From positions 1 to 64,000 of the forward strand of contig NZ_SSBJ01000024.1 in assembly GCF_004795055.1 (NCBI RefSeq): 64,000 nucleotides of DNA, written 5' to 3'. Position numbers and translations under genes: made by a program. How positions within the stretch are numbered: position 1 is the first letter of the stretch; each line of letters starts with the position of its first letter. Below the pieces are notes generated by a model. The model saw nothing but the letters and a program-made list of their open reading frames with translations. It did no database searches and had not been told where the DNA came from. Source of the stretch: Streptomyces sp. A1136. GTDB taxonomy: Bacteria; Actinomycetota; Actinomycetes; Streptomycetales; Streptomycetaceae. Below are positions 42,641 through 50,958 of the stretch, piece after piece.

Positions 42641-43165
42641 TCACGCTAGGGGCCGCTCGACCGCCGGCGCTTCTCGAATCCTGATCGGTCTGGTCACCTG
42701 CTTCGCCACGCACGCCGGCATCCCCTCCACCGTGACCGCGGCCCCCGTCTCGGAGCCGGCCGGGTCCGAGACATCCGTGCCGTCGGCCGCCGCAGCGGCC
42801 ATGCGGCGGCGGAAAACCCCTGGTGGCATCCCGACCAACTCGGTGAAGCGGGTCGTGAACGTGCCCAATGACGCGCAGCCGACCGCGAAACAGACGTCGG
42901 TGACACTGAGGTCGCCACGTCGCAGCAGCGCGGTCGCGCGCTCGATGCGGCGCGTCATCAGGTACGAGTACGGCGACTCCCCGTAGGCGGTCCGGAACTG
43001 CCGGCTGAGGTGCCCGGCGGACATGTGCACACCGCGGGCGAGCGCCTCCACGTTCAGCGGCTGCGCGTACTCCCTGTCGATCCGGTCCCGGACGCGGCGC
43101 AGCCGCGCGAGATCGGTCAGGCGCTGCGCATCGACGCGTGCGCGCCGCCACTCGGGCTTGCACAT
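42641..43165 (-). CDS. AraC family regulator (DNA-binding domain form)
   Basis: This 174-residue protein has the two helix-turn-helix AraC domain at about 30-125 (LNVEALARGVHMSAGHLSRQ, then LSVTDVCFAVGCASLGTFTT and FTELVGMPPGVFRR). There is no separate N-terminal ligand domain, only about 25 residues, and the C-terminal tail is low complexity. It sits between two VOC genes in the same direction and probably controls the group. Confidence 0.85.
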   Translation of the reverse strand: MCKPEWRRARVDAQRLTDLARLRRVRDRIDREYAQPLNVEALARGVHMSAGHLSRQFRTAYGESPYSYLMTRRIERATALLRRGDLSVTDVCFAVGCASLGTFTTRFTELVGMPPGVFRRRMAAAAADGTDVSDPAGSETGAAVTVEGMPACVAKQVTRPIRIREAPAVERPLA

Positions 43166-43265
43166 GCGGTCCCTCCCCTTCCTTTCTTGTTCCGGCCTGT
43201 CCGTCGACGCCCGCGAGCCCCCGGGGCAGGGGCCGGGGCAGGCACTCCGGGCGCCCGCGGGGGTC

Positions 43266-43676
43266 TCAGCGGACTTCCTGGATGCGGATCAGGTTCCCGG
43301 CGGGGTCGCGGAAGGCGCAGTCGCGGACACCGTACGGCTGCTCGGTCGGCTCCTGGACGACCTCGGTGTCGCCGGCCTGCACCTTCTCGAAGGTGGCGTC
43401 GAGGTCGGTGGTGGCCAGCAGGATCCAGCCGTACGTGCCCTTGGCCATCATCTCGGTGATGGTGCGGGACTCGTCCTCGGTGATTCCCGGGTCCGCGGCC
43501 GGCGGCGCGAGGAGGAGGGAGGTGTCGGGTTGACCGGCAGGGCCGACCGTGACCCAGCGCATCCGGCCCTGCCCGACATCGCTTCGGACTTCGAACCCGA
43601 GAACGTCCCGGTAGAAGGCGATCGCCGCGTCCGGGTCGTCGTGCGGCAGGGTGGTCGTGTGAATGGTGAGGTCCAT
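43266..43676 (-). CDS. VOC superfamily (glyoxalase-like) protein
   Basis: This 136-residue protein shows the VOC fold: DDPDAAIAFYRDVLGFEVRS at the N-terminus and CAFRDPAGNLIRIQEV at the C-terminus. It is 100 bp upstream of the AraC gene on the same strand. Function unknown; dioxygenase and fosfomycin-resistance-like proteins share this fold, but nothing here points to either. Confidence 0.85.
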   Translation of the reverse strand: MDLTIHTTTLPHDDPDAAIAFYRDVLGFEVRSDVGQGRMRWVTVGPAGQPDTSLLLAPPAADPGITEDESRTITEMMAKGTYGWILLATTDLDATFEKVQAGDTEVVQEPTEQPYGVRDCAFRDPAGNLIRIQEVR

Positions 43677-43851
43677 GACGAGAGGTTAGAACCGTTGCCG
43701 CGTAAGGCGCTTGTCGATTCCTGATCGAGCCGTCCGCCGCACACGCCCCTCCCGCGCCGGCATCGATATGGCATACGCGGCGCATTTTGATGCACCATGA
43801 CGTATGTGCGGTGCTTGATCGTCGCTTCGCCTCGCAGGTAAGGAGTGCCAG

Positions 43852-44598
43852 GTGGCCGTCGTGATCCTCCAGCACACACCAGGGGTAGCCCCCCACGCCT
43901 TCGTCGTCGCCACCGAAGCCGCCGGGCTGGACCTCCGCGTCCACCGGGTGTGGGCGGGCGACCTTCCGGGCGACCTCACCGGGGTCGACGCGCTGGTGGT
44001 GACGGGCGACCCGGACGACCCGCGTGCGGACGAAGGCGCCACCGCTCGCCACGCCGAACTCACACTGCTGCGCGCCGCGCTGGACGCGGAAGTGCCCGTG
44101 CTCGGCGTCTGCCAGGGCGCCCGGCGGCTGGCCACCGCGGCGGGTGGGGCCGCCCCTTTCCCGGTGGACCCGCGGCTCGGCTGGGCGCCGTTGAAGGTCA
44201 CTTCGGCCGCCGCCTCCGATCCCCTGTTCGCCCGCCTGCCCGGCCGGCCGTACGTGCCTCGGCGGAACCGCGACCGGCTGGAACTCCCGCAGGGCGCCGT
44301 CGTCCTGGCCTCGGACGACCGCCACGCCGTGCAGGCGTTCCGTATCGGCGCCGGCGCCTGGGGGCTGCGGTTCCCCCTGGAAGTCGACTGCGCGGCAGCG
44401 GACGAGGAGACGGCCACGGGACCGACCGCGCCGGAACCGTGGTGGGGCCGGGTGCCGGCCCGGTTCGTGGCCCTCGCGGCGGCTCGCGCCGGGACCACGG
44501 CCGTCCGCGCCTTCTTCACCCAGCGGGCCGGGGCTTGGGGCGCGGGAGGCCCCACCAGACTCCGGTCTACGAGTCCGCCGTCGCCCGGATGGGGTTGA
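43852..44598 (+). CDS. Class I glutamine amidotransferase-like protein, damaged
   Basis: This 248-residue protein starts at GTG with AAGGAG upstream. The nucleophile elbow reads VLGVCQGARRLA (Cys present). Where the family has a GLQFH-type catalytic His region, this reads GLRFPLEVD, so the expected His is Pro. The C-terminal 40 residues (AVRAFFTQRAGAWG then a low-complexity end) overlap the start of a frameshifted methyltransferase. It may be inactive or a non-catalytic relative. Confidence 0.6.
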   Translation: MAVVILQHTPGVAPHAFVVATEAAGLDLRVHRVWAGDLPGDLTGVDALVVTGDPDDPRADEGATARHAELTLLRAALDAEVPVLGVCQGARRLATAAGGAAPFPVDPRLGWAPLKVTSAAASDPLFARLPGRPYVPRRNRDRLELPQGAVVLASDDRHAVQAFRIGAGAWGLRFPLEVDCAAADEETATGPTAPEPWWGRVPARFVALAAARAGTTAVRAFFTQRAGAWGAGGPTRLRSTSPPSPGWG

Positions 44599-45079
44599 GG
44601 CGCGGGCAGACCGCCTTGGATCCGGGCTGCGGTACCGGTCGCGCGATGCCCGCCCTGCGCGCGCCGTCGGCGGCGAAGGCCGCGTCCTCGGTGTCGACGT
44701 CACCCACGCCATCCTCACCGCGGCCGCCCGTATCGGCCGTGGCGAGTCGGGGCGGTTCCTCCTGGCGGACTGCACCCGCCTCCCCCTCGCCACGGCGTCG
44801 GTGCACGGCGTCTTCGCCGCGGGACTCCTCGACCACCTGCCCCGCCCGCGCGCCGCGTTGCGCGAGTGGGCACGGGTAGCCGCGGCGGACGCCGCCCTCC
44901 TCCCCTTCCACCCGGCGGCCCGCGCCGAGCGGGCCGCCCGCCACGGCCGCCCCCTCGGCCCGGACGACCTGCTCGCCGAACCGAACCTCCGGCCGATGCC
45001 GGACGCGACGGGTTGGCGGCTGACGGTCTACGACGACGCCGAACACCGCTTCCTCGCCCGCGCCGTCCTCTCGGGATGA
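44550..45079 (+). pseudogene. Frameshifted SAM methyltransferase
   Basis: One frame begins VYESAVARMGLRRGQTALDP then GCGTGRAMPALR, which is SAM motif I. At about 44660 homology moves to another frame (GEGRVLGVDVTHAILTAAAR), which then continues cleanly through GVFAAGLLDHLPRPRAALRE to a stop at 45079. A one-base deletion or two-base insertion near the GCGCGCGCC run explains it; a sequencing slip there is possible. No start codon for motif I is clear. Confidence 0.6.
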
Positions 45080-45650
45080 CATTCCCGCGCTCGGCCGGCA
45101 CGGGGACGCCGGGACCGTGCGGTCCCTTGCGCCCCTGATCCGCGCCCGGCCGGGCGAAGGCGGCCACCGACGGGCCGTCGCGGGACTCGACGGGCCGGCC
45201 CGCATCGGCAGCGACACGGCGTTGACGCGTCTGCCGAGGACCGTTCGTACGTCGACGCCGGGGATCAGGTGGTCCGCCGTCACCGACTCGGCCACGGTCG
45301 ACCCGCCGCACTTGACGGCTGCCGAATTGTGGGCGTGGCCGGCGTCGTTCGCCGCCCGCGCGAGCCCGCGGCCCTTTCCCGCCTGGGCAAGCGGGTGCCC
45401 GCCGTCAGCGAGGAGGAGGCCGCGGGGGCCCGACTCATCCGCTTCGAGGAGGTCAAGGTGGCCGTCGGCAAGCTGCTCGGGATACAGAAACGCGGCCGGG
45501 AGCGGGGGCGAAGCACAGGACGCGGGCGTGGAACGGTGGTTCTCGCGCCGCCGGTCGGTGACCCGGACCCGACCTTCGTCTCCGAGGTGCCGGCCGACTT
45601 GGCGGAAGCTGACGTCATGAGCCGGCCGCCGCCGGTCGCGTGCGCGCGAT
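45080..45650. other. 570 bp without a recognisable gene
   Basis: One plus-strand frame (GKRVPAVSEEEAAGARLIRF then EEVKVAVGKLLGIQKRG) looks faintly protein-like but has no start and no family I know. It may be decayed sequence. Confidence 0.4.
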
Positions 45651-45734
45651 GCGGGCTCACCGGCCGAGCCGGTGAGCCCGCGGAACGGCCGGGGAGCGGC
45701 TCGCGAGTACCGCGACACCGCTCCCCGGCCGTTC
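45651..45734. terminator. Two tandem strong hairpins
   Basis: Hairpin 1 (45651-45681) has a perfect 14-bp stem GCGGGCTCACCGGC around a 3-nt loop. Hairpin 2 has a perfect 17-bp stem (45683-45699 with 45718-45734; half-site GAACGGCCGGGGAGCGG) and an 18-nt loop. They close the gas-vesicle operon from the right and the decayed region from the left. Confidence 0.7.
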
Positions 45735-45749
45735 GGACGTCCGTACCGG

Positions 45750-46127
45750 TCAGATGCGGCCGCCGGTGAGCCGTGAGAGCGGGCCCCGACGGCGCAGGCC
45801 CGAGCGGCGGCCCAGGGTGTAGGCGGTGGTCACGGCCGCGGCGCCGGCGGTGGCGGCCCCGGCCGCGATGGCCTTTCGGGCCCGGATCGCGGTCCAGACC
45901 CAACCGGCCCGGCCGACACTGCCGCGCACCGCCTGGGCGGCGGCCGCGGTCTTCTGGGCCAGTGGTGCGGGCAGGGCGGTGAAGGTGCTCGTGGTACCGC
46001 TCGCCGCGTCGGAGGCCGCCTTCGCGCCCTCGCGCGCCGCACCGGCGGCCCGCGAGCGGGCCTTGGTTCCGTTGGAGGAACTCGCGGACGTGGAACTGCT
46101 GTTGGTGGACTTTTCCGATTCGGTCAT
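45750..46127 (-). CDS. Ala-rich membrane-associated hypothetical at the end of the gvp cluster
   Basis: This 125-residue protein begins with about 30 residues of Ser/Thr/Asn/Lys (ESEKSTNSSSTSASSSNGTK), then an Ala-rich helical region, with one likely membrane segment (about 85-108, AIAAGAATAGAAAVTTAYTL) and a basic tail. It lies 61 bp after gvpK on the same strand. I do not recognise the family and its link to vesicles is positional only. Confidence 0.55.
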   Translation of the reverse strand: MTESEKSTNSSSTSASSSNGTKARSRAAGAAREGAKAASDAASGTTSTFTALPAPLAQKTAAAAQAVRGSVGRAGWVWTAIRARKAIAAGAATAGAAAVTTAYTLGRRSGLRRRGPLSRLTGGRI

Positions 46128-46188
46128 GTCCAGCGTGTGACCGGATCGCCGTACGATAAACCCCTCCGTACGGGTAAATCAGCGGCGG

Positions 46189-46461
46189 TCACAGGAGCTT
46201 CCCCAAGGGACCGAGGTCGATGTTGAGGTCCTCGGGCCGCAGTCCGAAACGACTGCGGAGGAGTTCCATCCGGTCTTCGAGGAGCATCAGCGTCAGGCCG
46301 AGGCGCTCCTCCTGGTCCTCCGAGAGACCGCCGGTCTCGACCCGGCGCAGCGCTTGGCGCTCCATCAGCTGTCTCAGCAGCTCGATGACGGTCAGCACGA
46401 GGCGGGCCAGGTCGCGTTCGACGGTGTCGGGGTCGAGGTCCACCCGCTGCGGGCGGCTCAT
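46189..46461 (-). CDS. gvpK: Gas vesicle protein GvpK
   Basis: This 90-residue protein contains the GvpK pattern DPDTVERDLARLVLTVIELL then RQLMERQALRRVETGGL. The start at 46461 gives an ATGA overlap with gvpS, matching the rest of the cluster; an upstream ATG at 46479 is possible. GvpK is a small accessory protein found in nearly all gas-vesicle operons and needed for assembly. Confidence 0.88.
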   Translation of the reverse strand: MSRPQRVDLDPDTVERDLARLVLTVIELLRQLMERQALRRVETGGLSEDQEERLGLTLMLLEDRMELLRSRFGLRPEDLNIDLGPLGKLL

Positions 46462-46643
46462 GGCGTTCCTTCCGTCCATGGTGAGGGGACGTTGTCGTTC
46501 ACCGAGCTGATCAGGGCTTTGAGGTCGATGCGTACGAGGTCGACATCGGCGATGCGCAGGGTGATGTCACCGGCGAGGACCACACCGCCCGCCAACAGGC
46601 GGTCGAGGAGATCGACGAGGGCGATGTCCTGGTCCCCGATCAT
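46458..46643 (-). CDS. gvpS: GvpA-family protein GvpS
   Basis: This 61-residue protein is MIGDQDIALVDLLDRLLAGG followed by VVLAGDITLRIADVDLVRID, the alpha-beta-beta-alpha core shared by GvpA, GvpJ and GvpS. It is short, lacking long tails. It overlaps gvpL by ATGA upstream and gvpK by ATGA downstream. Small GvpA relatives are thought to nucleate or form the tips of the vesicle. Confidence 0.85.
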   Translation of the reverse strand: MIGDQDIALVDLLDRLLAGGVVLAGDITLRIADVDLVRIDLKALISSVNDNVPSPWTEGTP

Positions 46644-47458
46644 GTGGACTCGGCGGATGGGGCGGGTGCGGTCGTATGGGTGAAGGAGTAGGGCACCCAG
46701 GGGCCGGTGACCTCCACCCGGACGCCCGGGGGCAGGTCGTCGGCCGCCGGGACGCGGTCGAGGAATGCCTGGCGGTGGGCGGTGGGCACGAGGTAGGCGG
46801 CGTTGAGGACGTTCTGTCCTGGAGCCTGGGAGAGTTGCTGCTGCTGGGGCGGGTGGAGCACCGCCCCGGACGCCTCGCCGGTGAGCCGTTGATGGAGGGC
46901 CTCCGCCGCCCGCCGGGCCTCGCCGGTGCGGTCGGCCTCGGCGCGCCGGTGGGCCAGGCGGCGGCGCAGGTAGTCGCGGCCGGAGGGGGCCGGAGCGGCG
47001 CCCGGGCCCGACTCGGCGGGCGGGGTGTCGGGCGAGGCGGGCTGCGCGGCGGGCTGGGCGTAGAGCTTGACGCCCCACTCCTCCGCGTCCGTCACACGTT
47101 CCAGCGCCTCGCCGAGGACCTCGTAGGCGTCGGCCAGCATCCGCCGCACCCCGGAGCGGCCCCGGCACAGGGTCGCCAATCGGAGGGGCACCGTGGTGGT
47201 CCGGTGGCCGACGTGGGCGACCACGTCGTGGTGGGCCCGCGCCACGTCGGCCAGCCAGTCCAGGTCTTCCAGGTGCGCGCGCAACGGCTCCTCGTCGAAG
47301 TCGACCGCCTCCACCGGTTCCACGACTGCCGCGAGCCCCCGGTACTCGACCAGTCCAAGGCCGCGGCCCAGACGGGCCCGGGCGTCGAGTGCCAGGGGCG
47401 GGGACGGCGGCGGCGCGCTCCGCAGGACGGTGTAGACGTAGAGAAGTTCGTCCGTCAC
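46640..47458 (-). CDS. gvpL: Gas vesicle protein GvpL (GvpF/L family)
   Basis: This 272-residue protein starts at GTG, overlapping gvpJ as GTGA, with GGAGG upstream. It contains the GvpF/L core: N-terminal DELLYVYTVLRS, DLDWLADVARAHHDVVAHVG then PLRLATLCRG, and a C-terminal VRVEVTGPWVPYSFTH. A proline-rich insert (about 150-175) is not usual. GvpF/L proteins bind GvpA and help it add to the growing shell. Confidence 0.87.
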   Translation of the reverse strand: MTDELLYVYTVLRSAPPPSPPLALDARARLGRGLGLVEYRGLAAVVEPVEAVDFDEEPLRAHLEDLDWLADVARAHHDVVAHVGHRTTTVPLRLATLCRGRSGVRRMLADAYEVLGEALERVTDAEEWGVKLYAQPAAQPASPDTPPAESGPGAAPAPSGRDYLRRRLAHRRAEADRTGEARRAAEALHQRLTGEASGAVLHPPQQQQLSQAPGQNVLNAAYLVPTAHRQAFLDRVPAADDLPPGVRVEVTGPWVPYSFTHTTAPAPSAEST

Positions 47459-47775
47459 GGGAGTTCCTCCTGGCGCGCTTCCAGTTCCGCGACGCGCCGG
47501 CGCAGTTCCTCGTTCTCCTTGCCCAGTTCGCGGTGTCGGGCCTTGGAGGAGAGGGCGGGGTCCTGTTCCCACCAGTCGATCCCCATCTCCTTGGCCCGCT
47601 CGACGGACGCGACCACCAGGCGGAGCTTGATGGTGAGCAGTTCGATGTCGAGGAGGTTGATGCGGATGTCACCGGCGATGACCACGCCCTTGTCGAGGAC
47701 GCGTTCGAGGATGTCGGCGAGGTTGGCGCCGGAGTTGTCGTCGTAGGACCGGGGCAGGCCGGAGGGCATGCTCAT
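47455..47775 (-). CDS. gvpJ: GvpA-family protein GvpJ
   Basis: This 106-residue protein has the GvpA-type core NLADILERVLDKGVVIAGDI then RINLLDIELLTIKLRLVVAS, followed by a charged coiled-coil-like tail rich in Glu/Arg (LGKENEELRRRVAELEARQE). GvpJ is a minor, essential component in characterised clusters. It overlaps gvpZ by ATGA and gvpL by GTGA. Confidence 0.88.
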   Translation of the reverse strand: MSMPSGLPRSYDDNSGANLADILERVLDKGVVIAGDIRINLLDIELLTIKLRLVVASVERAKEMGIDWWEQDPALSSKARHRELGKENEELRRRVAELEARQEELP

Positions 47776-48875
47776 GCGCGTCGTCGGTTTTCCCGGCGGC
47801 CGCGCGGCTGGGCGGCTTCCGGCTCGTCCTCGGGCTCGGGCGCCTCTTCCGTTTCCTCATCCGGTTCCTCATCCGGTTCCGGTTCCGCCTGGTCGTCGTC
47901 GGCGGAGGCGTCGGCCTCGTCCTCGTCCTCGTACGCCTCGTCCTCGTAACCGTCGTCCTCGTAGGCGCCCTGCTCTTCCCCTTCCTCGACCTCCTCCTCG
48001 TCCTCGCCGTCGTAGACGTCGTCGTACGCGACCTCGTCGGCCTCCTCGCGCTCCTCCTCGTCGTCCCGGTGCGGCTCCACGAGTTCGCCGTCGCGGATCT
48101 CGCCGCGCCAACCGTCGGGCGCGGCGCCCTTGACGGTGAGGTAGCGGGCGTAGTTCTTCAGGTCCAGGCGTACCCGCCGACCCTGGGCGCGCCAGAGATT
48201 GGCGGTCTTCTCCATGAGGCCCTGCGGGTGGTATTCGACGACCAGCAGGACGCGGGTGAGGTCGACCGCCAGCTCGTGGAAGGTGACCACGCCGCGCGTG
48301 GTGCCCTTGGAGCCTTCGGAGGTCCAGGCGATGCGCTCGTCGGGCACCTGCTCGGTGATGTGCGCCGTCCAACTGCGTTTCGACCAGAAGATCTTGGCAT
48401 TCCACTTGCTGGTGGTCTCGTCGGCGGCCTCGGCACTGGTGACCGCTCGCGTGAAGTCCGGGAACTCCCGATACCGCGTCCACTGGTTGTAGGCGTCCTT
48501 GACGGGTACGCCCACGTCCACCGATTCGAGGATGACGGTGGGACGGCCACCGCCGGGCTTGCCGCCTCGCCTGCCCAGCCGGTCGCGCACCGCCTCCGTC
48601 GTCTTGTCCTTGGCCTGCTTCGCCCCGGCTTCGATGACCGCCCGGAGGGGGCCGCGCCCCTTGCCCATCCTGCGGGCGCCGTCCAGGGCCATGGCCTTGA
48701 GTCCGGGACTGCTGCCGTCGGCCAGGGCGTTCAGGTGTGCGGTGGAGCGGCCCATGGCCCGGCCGGCGCCCGCCAGCAGGCGTTCGGCCTGGGCCATGAG
48801 GTAGGCCTCCAGCTCCTGTTTGGCCCGGTCGGCGGCGGGGCTGTCCTTGAGCCGTGCCAGTGCGGTCTCAGGCAT
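47772..48875 (-). CDS. gvpZ: GvpZ-like SRPBCC protein with acidic tail
   Basis: This 367-residue protein has an N-terminal helical region (about 1-105), an SRPBCC/START-like domain (about 108-255: VILESVDVGVPVKDAYNQWT then FTRAVTSAEAADETTSKWNA), and a tail of about 100 residues that is overwhelmingly Glu/Asp (EEVEEGEEQGAYEDDGYEDE), ending in a basic patch. It overlaps gvpY by 8 nt. The position and fold match streptomycete GvpZ; no biochemical role is established that I know. Confidence 0.8.
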   Translation of the reverse strand: MPETALARLKDSPAADRAKQELEAYLMAQAERLLAGAGRAMGRSTAHLNALADGSSPGLKAMALDGARRMGKGRGPLRAVIEAGAKQAKDKTTEAVRDRLGRRGGKPGGGRPTVILESVDVGVPVKDAYNQWTRYREFPDFTRAVTSAEAADETTSKWNAKIFWSKRSWTAHITEQVPDERIAWTSEGSKGTTRGVVTFHELAVDLTRVLLVVEYHPQGLMEKTANLWRAQGRRVRLDLKNYARYLTVKGAAPDGWRGEIRDGELVEPHRDDEEEREEADEVAYDDVYDGEDEEEVEEGEEQGAYEDDGYEDEAYEDEDEADASADDDQAEPEPDEEPDEETEEAPEPEDEPEAAQPRGRRENRRRA

Positions 48876-49524
48876 CGCGGTCACCGCCCCGGCTGCCGCG
48901 GCCGGCGGACCGCTTCGCGGCGGTACGTCGGGCCGCCGGCTTGTCCGTATCGGCGTCGCTGTCGGTGCTCTTGCGCTTCGTCCCACCCGGGCTCTTGGCG
49001 GTGGACGCCGCGGTACGGCGGCTGCCGGTGCGGCCGGCAGTCTGCTTGCGCGCCGACCGCTTGCGCGCCGGACGCTCGTCGGCGCCGTCCTCGTCGCCCT
49101 CGTCATCCTGCGTCTCGTCGGACCGGTCGGCCTGGTCCGCCTCGTCGGCGGCGCGGCCATCGTCGGCCTCGTCGGTGTCGCGGTCCTTGTCGTCCCGACC
49201 GGTCAGGCCCGCGAGGCGGTCCTGTACGTCCAGCGTGCGGTCGTGGAGCCGGTCGGCGACCGCTTCCAACCGGCGGTCGACCAAGGCGCTCGCCGCCGCC
49301 GAGCCCACCCCGCGCAAGTCCGTGCGCAGTTGCTCGCGTATCTCCTTGAGCTGGGGGCTGTCGCCCAGGCGGCTGCCGATGAACGACGCGACCGAAGCTC
49401 CGTCGGGGGCGAGTTTCCGGCCGAGTACCAGGGTCGTCAGACCGAAGGCCAGCTTGGCCTTCTTGGTCCGGCCCAGCACATAGCCGGCGCTCACTGCCAG
49501 TCCCATTGCCATGCGGTTGTTCAT
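48868..49524 (-). CDS. gvpY: GvpY-like protein with basic, repeat-rich tail
   Basis: This 218-residue protein opens with a hydrophobic helix (MNNRMAMGLAVSAGYVLG), then a helical region (about 30-105). The tail from about 110 switches from Asp/Glu-rich to Lys/Arg/Ser/Ala-rich (ARKRSARKQTAGRTGSRRTA). The adjacent GvpZ carries the opposite charge in its tail. It overlaps gvpG by ATGA. Confidence 0.78.
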   Translation of the reverse strand: MNNRMAMGLAVSAGYVLGRTKKAKLAFGLTTLVLGRKLAPDGASVASFIGSRLGDSPQLKEIREQLRTDLRGVGSAAASALVDRRLEAVADRLHDRTLDVQDRLAGLTGRDDKDRDTDEADDGRAADEADQADRSDETQDDEGDEDGADERPARKRSARKQTAGRTGSRRTAASTAKSPGGTKRKSTDSDADTDKPAARRTAAKRSAGRGSRGGDRDA

Positions 49525-49757
49525 TGCGGTCGCATCCTGTTCTCCAGTCGGGCCAGGAGCTCGTCCTCCCGGCGGTCGAATTCGGACTCGTCCATACCGC
49601 CTGCCTCGAAGGCCTCCACGAGCCGGGCGAGTTCGCGCTGGACCACGGCGGGGTCGTAGTACTGCCGCTCCGCTTCCGCGACGACCTGGCGCAGGACCCA
49701 GCCGGTCCCGCGCAGCGGCGCGGCGGGGAGCAGCAGCACTTCCTTGAGCAGGCCCAC
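49521..49757 (-). CDS. gvpG: Gas vesicle protein GvpG
   Basis: This 78-residue protein begins at GTG: VGLLKEVLLLPAAPLRGTGW then VLRQVVAEAERQYYDPAVVQ, the GvpG pattern, followed by ELARLVEAFEAGGMDESEFD. It starts five bases after gvpF ends. GvpG is a small chaperone-like accessory protein. Confidence 0.85.
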   Translation of the reverse strand: MGLLKEVLLLPAAPLRGTGWVLRQVVAEAERQYYDPAVVQRELARLVEAFEAGGMDESEFDRREDELLARLENRMRPQ

Positions 49758-49762
49758 GGCCC

Positions 49763-50482
49763 TCAGCCCGCTTCGGCGAAGCTGTACGGGGGCAGCGGTC
49801 CGGTCGCCTGTACCTGGAGGTGTTCGTGCTGCTCGTGCAGGCCGCGGACGGCCGCGAGGAAGTCCTCCCGACGCTCGCGGTCCACGAGGAACGAGAAGTT
49901 GGCGAGCCAACCGGTGCCCTCGGGGCCGCGGCGCACTCCTTCGGCCAGTGGGGCGAGGGTCTGCTCGATCAGTGCGGCGTCGGTTCGCTCCCGCTCCGAG
50001 ACGGCCCGGGCGACGAGTTCGCCGAAGGCCAGCTTCTCCTCGTGGGTGCCGCCGCCTGCCGCCCGGTTGGCCTGGTGGCGGGCACGGAGTTCGGGATCGG
50101 CGGCCAGTACGGCGTACAGGACGGCTTCCTCGTGGTGATTGGCCTTGACGTTGTACTCGTCACGCCCGGCCAGGAGGCCCAGGCGCTCCAGGTAGGCGTC
50201 GTGGTGCTCGCTGAGGACCGCGCCCACGGCCTCGTCGTCGGGCGAGACGCCGCCGAAGCGCATCGGCAGGACGGGCCCACTCACCTGGGCCTGGATCACG
50301 ACCCGCTGGTGGGCGAGGAGGTCGCGCCGCTTCGCCTTCAGTTCCGCGGGGGCGTCGCTGACCAGGGCGACCAGTTCTCCGGCCCGTACGGTTCGGACCG
50401 GCAGGGGCGGCTCGCCTATCCCCTCGATGCTGTCGGGCAGCTTCTGCGAGGCCCGCGTGATGCCATAGACGTAGGTGCTCAT
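49763..50482 (-). CDS. gvpF: Gas vesicle protein GvpF (GvpF/L family)
   Basis: This 239-residue protein begins MSTYVYGITRASQKLPDSIE, and contains VLPMRFGGVSPDDEAVGAVL and DEYNVKANHHEEAVLYAVLA, the GvpF/L core, ending VQATGPLPPYSFAEA. GvpF interacts with the main shell protein GvpA. It overlaps gvpA by ATGA. Confidence 0.9.
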   Translation of the reverse strand: MSTYVYGITRASQKLPDSIEGIGEPPLPVRTVRAGELVALVSDAPAELKAKRRDLLAHQRVVIQAQVSGPVLPMRFGGVSPDDEAVGAVLSEHHDAYLERLGLLAGRDEYNVKANHHEEAVLYAVLAADPELRARHQANRAAGGGTHEEKLAFGELVARAVSERERTDAALIEQTLAPLAEGVRRGPEGTGWLANFSFLVDRERREDFLAAVRGLHEQHEHLQVQATGPLPPYSFAEAG

Positions 50483-50913
50483 TCCTTCTCCTCCCGACGG
50501 GTGGTGGTGCGCCGGCGCGGCCGGCTCTCGCTCTTCTCCTCGGAACCCTCGTCACGGGCCTGGCTGAAGGCGTCGGAGATGGTCTGCGCGGCGCCGCTCA
50601 GGGCGCCCTTGGTCTTGCCCCGCGCCCCTGACTCGGTCATCTCGCCGACGAGGTCGGGCAGGCCCGGGCTCTTGCGGGGACCCGCTTCGAGGTCGAGTCG
50701 GTTACAGGCTTCGGCGAAGCGCAGGTAGGTGTCCACGCTGGCCACGACCACGCGTATGTCGATCTTGAGGATCTCGATGCCGACCAGGGACACGCGGACG
50801 AACGCGTCGATGACGAGGCCGCGGTCCAGGATGAGTTCGAGTACGTCGTACAGGCCGCTGGAGCCGCCGCCACCGGAGGCGGCGGGCGCGGGCTGGGCAG
50901 GAACGACAGTCAT
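50479..50913 (-). CDS. gvpA: Major gas vesicle structural protein GvpA
   Basis: This 144-residue protein carries the GvpA core GLYDVLELILDRGLVIDAFV then RVSLVGIEILKIDIRVVVAS at about 20-58. Actinobacterial GvpA is longer than the about 70-residue cyanobacterial form; here a charged tail of about 60 residues follows, ending in Arg/Lys/Glu (SRPRRRTTTRREEKE). GvpA polymerises into the hydrophobic shell wall; whether the tail tolerates that is unknown. Confidence 0.9.
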   Translation of the reverse strand: MTVVPAQPAPAASGGGGSSGLYDVLELILDRGLVIDAFVRVSLVGIEILKIDIRVVVASVDTYLRFAEACNRLDLEAGPRKSPGLPDLVGEMTESGARGKTKGALSGAAQTISDAFSQARDEGSEEKSESRPRRRTTTRREEKE

Positions 50914-50958
50914 GTTTCCGGTTCCCTTCTCTAGGGTGGGGCCGGGTGTGCCGCCGGG

